A stretch of 64,000 nt of DNA from Azolla caroliniana (taxonomy: Eukaryota > Polypodiophyta): positions 9,610,001 through 9,674,000 of the forward strand of contig JBHGNT010000007.1 in assembly GCA_043228905.1 (NCBI GenBank), read 5' to 3'. The stretch's first letter is position 1, and each line of letters begins with the position of its first letter. The notes beneath the pieces were generated by a model. That model searched no databases. It had not been told where the DNA came from and saw only the letters and a program-made list of their open reading frames with translations. Below, piece by piece: positions 19,311-31,700 of the stretch. A program made the translations under genes and the position numbers.

Positions 19311-19991
19311 ATTTTCTCTAGTGAAAACTGAGTATCCCATCCAACTAAACTAGAATTGACTCGCACGAAATAATTGAATATTCTTAACACATAAAATATG
19401 TCACGTATCGAGTAAATGCATAGGACACATGATACACTTTACGTTTTTGAACATGTATTTTACTTTTAAATTCAATACCAATGGATATTTGGAATTAGAG
19501 GCTAGAATTGTAACCCAATACATGTAGATTATGTCATTAGAGGAGAGCTTGGTTTACTAAAGGAGAGCTTCAAGTATGTTTCCATTTAAGTGAAATGTGA
19601 TTTTATCCTCTTTTATGAATTATCGAGAAAAGTCGTTACTTTACTCAAACAATATACCTCGTACTTTTCATACAAGTGAAATTGAGTTCAATCAGCAATT
19701 ATGTTATACCGTATGTTATAGAAGTCGAACTTTTCATCAAATTCAAATCATTATCGATGATTGGGGAAAAACTCAATAATTCTAACCCACTATAGCATGT
19801 AAGAGTTAATAAGATATTTATGGTAAGACGTAATTTTGAATTGACATTGATTGGGAATAGAGTCAACAATTCTAACCCACTATAACAAACAAGATTTAAT
19901 AAGATATTTATGGTAAGACCTAATCTTGAATTGAATAGGTAAGATTTGGAACATTTTTGCCCTAAGATATCTAGAAAGATGACAGCGTTCT

Positions 19992-20062
19992 TCCATTGCA
20001 ATAGTGGAACCCAAATTTCTCCGATGCAAGCCAAGTATCCCATCAAACTAAACTACAATACA
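19992..20062 (-). pseudogene. tRNA-Glu-like sequence, type II
   Basis: Diverged copy with a mutated anticodon loop and acceptor, beside a partial 5'-half copy ending near 20112. Confidence 0.55.
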
Positions 20063-20385
20063 ATTTTATCCGGTGAAAGCCGAGTATCCCTTCCAACGAA
20101 ACTATGACGGACTTGTTAGAAATAATTGAATATTCTGAACATGTAAAATATCTCATGTATCGATTAAATGCGCAAGACACATGATACGCTTTAGGTTTTC
20201 GACCATGTATTTTACTTTTAAATTCAATACTGATGGGTATTTGGAATTAGAGACCACAATTGTAACCCAATACATGAAGATTATGTCATTAGACATATTC
20301 TATGGTACCACAAGGTTTAATGTCTTGTATTCCCAATTATGAGAAATTTTTCCTATAAGATGCCACCTGAACTCGACTTGATGTT

Positions 20386-20456
20386 TCCATTGTTGGACTT
20401 CAACCCAGGTTGCTTGGGTGAAAGCCGAGTATCCTAACCAATTAGACTACAATGGA
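20386..20456 (-). pseudogene. tRNA-Glu(UUC)-like sequence, type I
   Basis: The best minus-strand copy: TCCATTGTAGTCTAATTGG at the 5' end, CTTTCAC loop, and CAATGGA at the 3' end, so acceptor and A-box are intact. The T-arm (GGGTTGAAGTCC) is altered and the T-stem is weakened. Probably a recently decayed tRNA gene. Confidence 0.65.
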
Positions 20457-21002
20457 CATAACAAAGTTAAAGAATTTTTCTCTAAAGTAAAAGAAAATGT
20501 CAATTAACCATAAATTGCGGAAACGCAAGATGACACATGATATCCTAGTGTTGCCTTCGTGGTTGTTGGTTTTCTAAAGGAGAGCTTCAAGTATGTTTCC
20601 TTTTAAGTGAAATGTGATTTTATCCCCTTGAATCAATTATCGAGAGATGTCGTTACTTTAATTAAACATTATACCTCATACCTTTCATACGACTGAAACG
20701 GAGTTCAATCGGCAATTATGTTATGCTTTATGTTATAGAAGACGAATTTTTTATCAAATTCAAAGAATCATCGATGATTGGGAATAGACTCAATAATTCT
20801 ACCCGAGTATAGCATATAACATTTAATAAGATATAGATGGTAAGAACTAAATTTGAATTAACTTTGATTGGGAATAGAGTCAATAATTCTAACCCACTAT
20901 TAAGAATTAATAAGATATTTATCATAAGACCTAATTTTGAATTGACATTGTAAGATACGAAACATTTTTGCCCTAAGATGTCTACAAACATGACATCGTC
21001 CT

Positions 21003-21073
21003 TCCATTGTCATAGTGGAACCCAATTTTCTTCGGTGAAAGCCAAGTATCCCATCCAAGTAAACTACAATGCA
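21003..21073 (-). pseudogene. tRNA-Glu-like sequence, type II
   Basis: Same diverged form as 19240-19310, with a 5'-half duplicate at 21074-21122. Confidence 0.55.
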
Positions 21074-21548
21074 ATTTTCTCCGGTGAAAACTGAGTATCC
21101 CATCAAATTAAACTACAATGGACTTGTTAGAAATAATTGAAGATTCTTAACACATAAAATATGTCACGTATCGATTAAACAATATACCTCATACTTTTGA
21201 TACAATATACCTCGTACCATTCATACGAGTGAAAATGAGTTCGATCCACAATTTTGTTATACATTATGTTATAGAACGCGAACTTTTAATCAAATTTAAA
21301 ACATTATCGATGATTGGGAATAGACTCAATAATTCTAACCCATTATAGCATATAGGATTTAATAAGTTATTTATGGTAAACCCTAATTCTGAATTGACTT
21401 TTATCTGGAATAGAGTCAATCATTCTAACCCACCATAGTGTACAAGATTTCATAAGATATTGATGGTAAGACCTACCTACTCTTGAATTGAATTTGTAAA
21501 ATATGAAACATTTTAGCCCTAAGATATCTAGAAACATGACATCGTCCT

Positions 21549-21619
21549 TCCATTGCCAGAGTGGAACCCAATTTTCTCCGGTGAAAGCCGAGTATCCCAT
21601 CCTACTAAACTACAATGGA
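21549..21619 (-). pseudogene. tRNA-Glu-like sequence, type II
   Basis: Keeps TCCATTG...CAATGGA acceptor ends and the CTTTCAC loop, but the anticodon and T stems are degraded (GGGTTCCACTC). Confidence 0.55.
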
Positions 21620-21934
21620 CTCGCTAGAAATAATTGAATATTCTTAACACATAAAATACATCACGTATCGAGTAAATATGCAAGACACATGATACCCTTC
21701 ACATATTGATTAAATACGCAAGACACATGATACACTTTAGGTTTTCCAACATGTATTGTAGTTTTAAGTTCAATACTGATGGATATTTGGAATTAGAGGC
21801 CATAATTGTAACATGTAGTTTTAAGTTCAATATTGACGGATATTTGGAATTAGAGGTTACAACTTAATATTGATGGATATTTGGAATTAGAGGCCATAAA
21901 TGTAACTGTATACATGTCGATTCAATACTGATGT

Positions 21935-22258
21935 TGGAGCTTTTGTGCAGCCGTATTGGCCGCAAAAATCTTCTTGAGATTGGCCCACGCTTCTTTCGAC
22001 GTTTTCGACTCTCGAATATAACCGAGCATGTGATGATGAACGCATGATGCAAGGCAATACAACACACGGCTTGCGGCCTGCTCCACGATGGGTAGTCGGT
22101 GTATGTTGGGTTGGGTTGCGTTTCGTGAGCTCCTTCGATATAGCCTCCAGTAACCTTAACCGACAAGGTATTGATGCATCTTACATATTCCCAAGATGCA
22201 AAGTTTGTTCTGTCGAGCTTCTATGTAGGAAGAGCGATTCCCATCTGAGTATTCATGA
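21935..22258 (-). pseudogene. copia gag fragment upstream of NUP107
   Basis: The minus strand encodes a damaged gag start (MNTQMGIALPT, stop, KLDRTNFASWEY) and continues GGYIEGAHETQPN through a RESKTSKEAW-like segment. It belongs to the A/B/C family. LTR and pol are absent. It lies about 400 bp upstream of the NUP107 start codon. Confidence 0.75.
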
Positions 22259-22383
22259 CGTCGATTACTTTCGATGTTGCTTGAACCGGTTCTGACGATT
22301 AACACAATTGAGCGAGTTTGATCAGATAAGCACACGCTCTCATATATACATATATATGTATTATATATACATATATATATATC

Positions 22384-22442
<59 letters not shown>

Positions 22443-22511
22443 TATGCAGGATCATCCAACCTATTACTACTATTACTAGAGTCTCTACTACTATTTCTGC
22501 CACTACATACA

Positions 22512-22542
<31 letters not shown>

Positions 22543-22659
22543 GCTACATACATACTGAGAAAAGAGCTCCTCCAGCCAAAACCCTTTTTTTCAGGAGAAG
22601 AACCCTCCCCTCTCTGAGCAGAAACCTAGTGCACAATCTCCATCTCCATCGCCATCTCC
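22259..22659 (+). promoter_or_regulatory. NUP107 promoter and 5' leader region
   Basis: Contains TA-rich TATATA runs (22340-22400), a GA microsatellite (about 22400-22440) and a (CATA)n run (22503-22540). A pyrimidine- and A-rich leader follows, up to the ATG at 22660. The transcript start cannot be fixed. GA repeats are common in plant core promoters, but no specific factor site is claimed. Confidence 0.5.
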
Positions 22660-22758
22660 ATGGCTGGAGGGTTCATCGAAGGTTTCCTGGAGCAGACTCC
22701 TCTTCTTCACGGAGGAGAACGCGAGTCTTATCGCAGATACAGGTAAAGTGAAAATTCC

Positions 22759-22797
<39 letters not shown>

Positions 22798-25700
22798 TGC
22801 CTTTCTTTGTCGTTAGAAAATAATCTCTGTCTGTTTTAACTGTCTTCTTCTACGCCATTCTAATATGTGATTCTTCTTGTTCACATTGACCTTAGACTTT
22901 ATTTTCTTAATCTCCTTTTCTTATCTTTCTGTTTCTGTTTCCGTGTGCTCTCACATGGAAAGTTGAATCAATCTTCAATTCGTTTTACATTTGTCTACCT
23001 CGAAGCTTTAGGAAATGTTATATATGAAGATTTAGAAATTACCTCGGGAAAATTTAACAAATTGTGTGAAGTTTTAGAAACGGTTTTGGGTTCTATTTTA
23101 GAAAATGCTTATAGTCACATTCTTGTGTGGAAGTCAATCTAGAAAATTCTCGTGAAAAATATAAACTCTTTTTTGTGAAGGTTTAGGAAATGGTTTTGAA
23201 AATATGGATCCGAAAAATGTAGATGTGTTTTTAAATTTGCAATTTTTTATGTACTGCAATAAATTGTTTTGAATCTATTCATGACTAATGGGTTGTGAAC
23301 TGTTTTTCAGATTTAGGGCAGTTTTCGTACATTTTGCTGGAATAATGTGAGATTGAATATAAATCCTATCAATAATAGATTCATGCAACCAAAATAAATT
23401 TAAACCTGTTTTTTGATCCTTCAATCTTAAGGAAAATTTGGTAAACCGACTGTTAGTGGTAATTTGCTGGAAACATGAAGCAAATCATTACATATGAAAG
23501 TATGATCTTTAGAGTGTGTGTAGGCACAGTTTATTGTTTGTAACTTTGATCATATTTGGTTAATAAGATATATGTATGTAAGGTAGATCTGGATTCATCA
23601 CTAAGTTTAGAAGTAACAAAGGCAGGACAGTGGTTTGGAAATTAAAATACCTTGAAGTTGTTAAGAAGTAACCTCCATGCTCATTAAGAATGCAATGGAG
23701 GCTGGTCGATTATACCAAGTGTATTATAGAAATAGGTCTAAAGCATGTAATGGCATGAACATTAAGAATGCAATGGAGATTGGTCAATTATACCAAATGT
23801 ATTATAGAAATAGGTCTAAAGCCTGTAATGGCATGATCCCATCTACATATAGTTTCTGTCTTCTGAATCATGTCATGATTTCTATAAACTTCATAACCGT
23901 CACCCGTGCAAACTATGAGTATGATATAAGATTTATGAACTTTTAAGGTGGGTTGAAAGAGCTCTAAAACTGATTTGTACTGTTGCAATAACTTCTTTAT
24001 CAATTTAGCCTACAATGCATTTGAATTTCAATTGAATCTGTTGTCTCCCAGGAAAAGGAGATCATCTGCAGGTTTCATGTTCCCTCAAGAAAGTGGAGTA
24101 GGTGACTCATTCACGTCTGCTGACACTGTGAAAGAAGAAAATGATCCTGAAGAAGAGCGAGTAACATACATGAGATATAGCCCTTCTAGTAGTAGAAGAG
24201 TGAAATCACCTGGTTCTGACTTACGCGACGGGCATATTCCTATAAAAAGTCTCTATGAAGATGATGAATTCTCTGTACCTGTGACAGGAGGAACAATGCC
24301 ATCTCTCCAGCTTGTAAAACAGGTTTGAAGATGTCCTTGTATTTGAACATGAGAGGTTTAAAATCCAAAAAGGTTGATAGTTACTTGTCTGAAAAACATT
24401 GTTGTGTCTTGAAAGTTTCCATGGTTGGTTGTTCATCAATTTTAGTGTGTAGGAACCCGAGGAAATCTCTGACAGTGGAGAATCATCCTTTTCTCGCTTT
24501 GGTTCTGTATTACAAGCTGCTTTACAAGGTATTGGATGGGAATGGATCAGGATTTTCATTTTGTTTAACTCCCTTTTTAGAAATATAGTGGTTAATGCTT
24601 GTTCTGAAGCCAAGCAGTAAACATAGTAGATGCAACTAGTGTAATTGGAGTTTGTGGCTCTTACTAGTTGTATCTATGCTGCTGGGTTATCATTCTAACT
24701 AGCCTTCATATTAAGATTGTATGAAAGTATTCTCATATATTCTTCGATTTCAGAATGTTTTGCAGTTCTTCGTTCATCTCTTCTATTTCCTTTTTTCTTT
24801 GGCTTGTTATTAGAGTGAGCAGAGCTCCACCTGTAGTGTTCTCTTTTCTTTTTTGTTGTTCTTGAAACACACTAGTAGAGGGTAATGCATACACTCCTTA
24901 AAGCACATATATTCTGGATCTGATTTTATAGTCTGTTAGTAAATTTCAATGCGTTCCTTTTCCTAAGATGATACTTTCATTTTAGGTTATATGCCCTTCC
25001 CAGATCTGATACTTAAATTTGAGGCCTGCTGCAAAGATCTTGCTGAGCATGTAAGGTATGCCACTTGACATATTTTTTATTGCAATTATCCAGTCAGATA
25101 ATAGACAATTTCTACAGTCTCATTCTTTGGTGAAGAATTTTAAAGATTGTGCAATGATGTGAAAGAGGAAAATATCAACAGATGGAGTTGTAATGCCAGG
25201 AGTTCTACTAACAAATAGGATGACTGAATAGTGTGATTCCGCTGGTAAACTACATATAAAACCAGTGTAGTCTGTTTCTGATAAAAAGGTAATCAATTTA
25301 GTTAGTACACAATTAGTGATAGTTTCCCAATTGTATGGGGAAAATAAAAGAAAATGTCAAGTAGCTGTTTCTTACGTAAAACAGGGAAGAGGCGCTGAAA
25401 TGCTCACAAGTTTTTCTTTGTTTCTCATATGCCTCTGAGCTTTCCTTATTTATGAAAATTCCTGATGTATCCTTCTAAATCAGCAGAAAAGTCTATAAAA
25501 CCAGTGTAGTCTGTTTCTGATAAAAAGGCAATCAATTTAGTTAGTGCACAATCAGTGATAGTTTCCCAATTGTATGGGGAAAATAAAAGAAAATGTCAAG
25601 TAGCTGTTTCTTATGTAAAACAGGGAAGAGACGCAGAAATACTCACAAGTTTTTCTTTGTTTCTCATATGCCTCTGAGCTTTCCTTATTTATGAAAATTC

Positions 25701-28700
25701 CTGATGTATCCTTCTAAATCAGCAGAAAAGTCTATAAAACCAGTGTAGTCTGTTTCTGATAAAAAGGCAATCAATTTAGTTAGTGCACAATCAGTGATAG
25801 TTTCCCAATTGTATGGGGAAAATAAAAGAAAATGTCAAGTAGCTGTTTCTTACGTAAAACAGGGAAGAGACGCAGAAATACTCACAAGTTTTTCTTTGTT
25901 TCTCATATGCCTCTGAGCTTTCCTTATTTATGAAAATTCCTGATGTAGCCTTCTAAATCAGCAGAAAAGTCTCATTTCAACCTAATAGCTTTGAAAATAC
26001 TAGGCAGAAGATTTGAAGTGCATTTAATATGTGTTAATTTCAATCAGTTTCACAAACATTTTCTAGAATGCAGTCTAAATATGGACTTCTTGTTTTAATC
26101 GGACTTCTTTTCTCAACAACAGACATTGACGTAATGACTCTAAGCATTTGCTTGTAACAGCTTGCTCCGTATATACTCAAATAGTTAAAGTAGAATGACC
26201 ATTGAATGTGAAACATCTAATTTCAGTAGTAAATTAGAATGTAATATTAACTAATGAATTATACATCTCTAAATAGGAGGACCTGTGTGGGTATCTTGTC
26301 GTTCTTTGTTGCACTGTTACTTCAGCATGATGCATTTGGTGTGTATGCATTTATCTAGTGTTATTCATGTCATATTATGATTCTGGCTCAAAGGGAATTC
26401 AAGTTGTGATCCTTAAGTCTGCAATTTCTAATTTCTGATCTAATTGTAGTCTATATTGTGAACTGTCTATAGGTATATTAGTTCCCATTGTGAATGAATG
26501 CACATTTTATGAGATTGGATGAACAGCTTATTCATTAATATAGAGCAAAAGTTTCAAATAAAACGACAATTCATGCTCTTTGGTGGTTTTACATATTGTT
26601 TTGAAATGTTGTAAAACTTAATATCATCATATTTTGTATGAAAACCTTGTAGAGAAGAGGCTACTGAACGGCATAGAGCCATAGAAGATCGTTTGATGAG
26701 GCAAAAAGCTCAGATGCTACATGATGAAGCTGCAACATGGTCACTTATTTGGCATTTGTTTGGGAAAGGTAATCACCTTACTATTTGGGATGCCTTTTAC
26801 AGCCCTTACCTTGCTATTTATTTCTTTTCTAGTGCAAATGGAAATTTGGTAATGCATAATGAAACAACTGTTCCTTTTCAACATTTCAGCAGTATCATAG
26901 TAATTGGAATTTTCTTGTGCAGGGGCTTCTGAGATGGATTTGGAGGAAAATATTCTGGTATTTGATCATTCTATCAAGAATCAATATCTTCAAACAATGT
27001 TTTTACTGAAAGCATGTCGACAGATAATTTTTTTCTCATTTTGATATTTTGGTTAGTCCACATCTCAACATGAAGCTTGTGAGTTTATAGCAACTGATGA
27101 GACAGCACAACTTTGCTTTAGAGTACTCAAGTGGTTGGAAGGGTTGGCATCCAAAAACCTTGAGCTTGACAAGAAGGTGTTTTTTGCTTCATTAATATTG
27201 ATACGTTGCACTTTCTGTAGTAAAAAAAATAAATAGATTTTTATGTTGGATTTTGTGACCAGCACAAAGGTTGGTATGCTGGATCTTATCTACAGAAGCT
27301 TGGTGTTTGGCATCAGACTCAGCGTGCTATCAGAAAGATGGCTGGAAAAGCACTTTTAGTTCAGCACCTCGATCCTGATGCACCCACAAGGGAACAAGCT
27401 CGGCTTCAGGCAGAAGATCAGGTTGCTATTTGAGTGTCAACTTCTGTATGTGTGATGAAACTTCTCTTAAAATATAGGTGGAGATTTACATGCACAAGGA
27501 AACACCTCAGTCCATCTCCCATCTCTTCTTTTATGTTGATGAGTGCCATTGTGAAATTTGAATATGCAATCAAAATGGGAATCATAAAAGTATCGTTGTG
27601 ATTAATTGTGGTGGATGAAATTGTGCAATTGAAGTTTTGAAGATAAATATCAATGTAATCTTTGATGAAGCATATTAGATAGATGTCATGGTTGATAAAA
27701 TATGGTAACTAAGTATACGAACTGCCATTTCTTTCCTGTGTCATATTGAATAGCTGTACTTGATGCATTGAGCTTGCCTATTGCAAAATTCATCATCTTT
27801 GTATTTTTTCGTTAATTTTTTTCCTTTAACAAATTCTTCAGTGCTCCTCTTCATACCAGTCTCACTTTCTGAATCTTGTCAATTTATGGAATGCATTTCT
27901 AGAAACTAGAGGAAGAATTGCTTGAGGATATCTGGAAGCTACTACAAGCAGGAAGGCTTCAGGAGGCCAGGCAACTTTGTCGATCAGCTGGCCAGGTAAA
28001 ATTCTGGCTTCAGCTTTTCATTAGTTGCATATATAATTTAAAACTCTGAGATTGTTGAATGACAGTCATGGAGAGCTGCAACTTTGGGTGGGTGCAGTGA
28101 TTTAGGTTCTTCTCCATCACCAATGTCTTTAAGAAATCAAGGGAAAGACATGGAATTACAAGCAGTTGAACTAGAAAGTGGAATGGGTCATCAACGCCGA
28201 CTATGGAAATGGGCATGCTATTCAGCATCTGAGGTAACCTCTTCTTGTCAAGTATTTTTTCTTTTTCTTTTTTGCATTATGTAAATGCTTGATCCTAAGT
28301 AGCATTTGAGATATATGTGTATTATGTATCATGTGTTAATGTAGTCCGGAACAGTGATTACCCTATGTCTCTTGAGTTCTAGCAAGAAAAGTCCGAGGCA
28401 CCGTTGGTCCTCATACTCCATTACTTGAGTAGTGGGCCAAAGCCTTGTTTAAAGAGGCAATGCTATCTCCCTCTGATTTCATAAAAGACACTATAGTGAC
28501 AACCATAGTGTTCTTTGGATTCCACTCCTTGATGTCACAATTGCCAAATTCCTTCAGGTATTCGTGTATGCCCACCTCAATCTGTAACTGATGTGATGAA
28601 GTTTGCAGCTGCCCTATCACATTGCACAGCGCATTGGATAGATTTATGTCCATATAAGGTGGCCTGATGATGAATCCATCCTCCGATGTGTGTAAGAAGT

Positions 28701-31700
28701 GTGTCTTGTAGTGGGCCCATCTTCGTACCAAATGAGATTTTGGGGCTGATCCATGTTATCTTTTAAGAGGCCAAAATGGCCTGTAATACCAACCAAGTGA
28801 TTAAAATATTTGCAATGGGGTTTAGGGTAGGAGGTAATGAATGGACGTGATCACCCTCAGGTACTTCGATTATAGTCATATCTACTCCTTTATGTTTCTA
28901 ATTTTTGCATATACTTCAAAAGATGGAATATCATGAATCAGAATACCATAATTTCCTGAAGTCCTCTCCTAAATGTGCAAACTTTTTTAACAGCCATAAC
29001 AGCTGATAATATGTAGAGCCTGTTGACCCAATTTTAATTGACTTATCAAAAAACGGAATATCATACCCCAGGATACCTGTAATTTCATGATGTGCTCTCA
29101 TAAACATGCAAGCATTTCTGAACAGCCATAACAGCTGATGGTATGTACAACCTGTTGACATGGACTGAGGAGACAGTTGCTTCACAATTTTTTGAACTTG
29201 ATTTGCTAACACTGCGTCCTGTAAATTTACAAATATGGTGATGATATTTGAATGTACTAACACTCACAGTTTCTTACCTCTGTATCTAATATTTATGATA
29301 GTGTTCACATCTGATATATGAAAGTTTCATTTTTGGGCAGAAAATATCTGAAAATGCTGATGGAAGTAGATATGAAGCTGCTATATATGCTGCACAATGT
29401 GGGAATATAAGAAGAATGCTATCTGTTTGTAGGGATTGGGAGGTAAAGTGGAGGGAAAAGGCTTCTTATTTGATTAATGGAGCATGTATAATATGTTGCT
29501 AAAAATTCTCATACCTTTTGAAGTGAGGAAAGTAAGATTAAAGTTGGAGCATGTATAATATGTTGCTCGAAAAATCTCATATCTTGTGGAGAAAAAAGTA
29601 AGAATAAATGTCTGATTAGGGTCATAGTACAATCTAAAACTTCAGCAAAATAAATACAAAATTTCAGTCGATCCCGTAACATGAATTTGTTTATTATATC
29701 TTGTGGCTGTTAATTCTTTCTTTCAAAAATTTTGAAAGATAGATTATTACAGCCCACAGAATCTGAAAGATGTCGTCTTATCGAGTACAAAATGTGTATT
29801 GAGCTATTGGGGGCATCTCATACAAATCAAAACAATAATATGATTGTGCATTTTGGTGTTTTGCTCATTTTAATAATAGAGTAGTCACTTTATCTTGCAG
29901 TAATTCAGGCTAGTTGTAGGTATTTGATACAAAATAGCATTTTTAAGAGTAAGAGTCAACCTTTGTACCCTTTGTGCTGTTGACACTCATCGTCTACAGC
30001 TGCAAGGTTTAAATTTGGATTCCTTTAGGTAGGATCCTTTGTCAAGAGTGTCCATGTACATAGTTTAGTTTTCATTCACATTTGATTGTTGAACCAGCTG
30101 TGTGATTTAAATTTGGATTCGTATTAGTAGGCTCCTATGTCAAGAGTCTCCATGACCATAGTTTATTTTTCATTCACATTTGATTGTTTAACCAAATGTG
30201 CACATATGCGGGCATACAATCCTAAGTCATCCAATTCCAGACACATTTTTTCTGTCCTTTAGGCCTGTGAAAAATCCAGTTTAAAAAAGTTAATGCCGCT
30301 CAAAGTTTTAGTAGGTTACGAAAAACTCAACAAGTATATGCTATACAGAAGCCTACAGGGAAAAAATTTGGATCTTACATTCTGAAATCAAGAGCTTCCT
30401 CATCCCTGACACCGAACTGTCTTCAGAAACTACAAATCCTCAGTATCTTTTCAATTTCCTAAGAGAGTCTAGCATTTAACTGTGAGGCCACATTTAAATG
30501 CTTCAGGCTGTGTTTTGCTGTTTCTGAGGATAGATATGCTGGTTGATGTTTCAGTTTTACTGTTTCTTTTATTGCTTCTATTGGTTCTTGATCAGCTCTC
30601 CCCTTGGTATTATGTCCCTTCTTGTCATAGCTTGCTGCTTCGGCCCTGATTAGTTGCTTTGTGGTGGAATCTTGGAGATTGAACATCACATTTTATCTGT
30701 TATGGTTGAAAGATTTGTTTTCTAACCATGGAACTTACGTTTTTACAAGAAACGACGTATTTTGCAGTGTTCTTCTTCTAGGAATCTCTTTATGATTAAT
30801 AAAAATTCAGTGGCTATAACTTCAAAAAGTGGATACTCCACAAACAATTCAATGAATGGTGTGCAATCTGATGAGAGTGAAATATTTTTGTGTTTCCAGT
30901 CAGCATGTTGGGCTCTCGTTAAATCTTGGCTAGACGTGCAAGTGGACATGGAGCTTGCTCGAGTTCATCCTTCAAAAGCAGACCAATTGAAAAGTGATGG
31001 AGAGTTGCCGGAAATGAGCGAGTCTATTGTCGAATTCAATATTGGTTCCATGAGAGGACCTGATATGTGGCCTCAGCATGTTCTAGATCAACAACCTCGG
31101 GATCTTCCATCTTTGTTTCAGAAATTGGTGTCTGGGTAAGCTAAAAGCTGATCATGATTAAAATATAACATTATCAAACAATAGAATTGAAGTAGGTTAT
31201 TGCTGCACCTGTCTTCAAGTGAGTATATCGTTCTCTAGTTCTCTGAAATATTTGTAGTCACTAAAATTTTTAGTCATGTTTCGGATGATTTATTTATATA
31301 TTTCTGAGATCCATGCTCATTAATATGGATATCCTTCAGATGGTTATGTATTAATATTTAATTGATAAGTTCTCTATTTGATCCAGTATTACTGTACTTC
31401 TGTAATATGCAAACTAATCCTGAATGTTTTTTTTCATGTCAACAATGACCGAATTTTATTATATCGAATACACACTCTTCCTTTGGCTTATAATGTTTAT
31501 TGCGTTTTAACATAATTTTCTTTCATGTATGTGTGACCTGTAATGGAGATGTAGGTGTGCTGGTTGATTTTGGAGTTTTCTTATTGCTCAGTTCAGAATA
31601 CTTTGTCCTGAACTTAATGTTATAGAATGCATGTAATTTTATATTAGAATCATAATGTTATAGGTGCACTCAATGTCTCAATTTTAATTTTATTGTCATC

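Larger units (their letters stand above)
18885..21934 (-). repeat. left array of tRNA-Glu-bearing tandem repeats (minus orientation)
   Basis: About 3 kb built from degenerate copies of the repeat seen in plus orientation at 41.1-58.4 kb. Shared blocks, read on the minus strand, include AGGTCTTACCATAAATATC, GGTATATTGTTTAATTAAAG and GGGTTAGAATTATTGACTC. Each unit carries a tRNA-Glu-like segment. Most copies here are a diverged type II form (ACTCAGCTTTCACC...TTGGGTTCCACT) with a duplicated 5' half beside it. No protein-coding gene was found. Confidence 0.85.

Noticed and set aside
22867-23142. 91-codon frame in NUP107 intron 1
   Set aside because: Lies within an intron, with low-complexity hydrophobic composition and no known domain.
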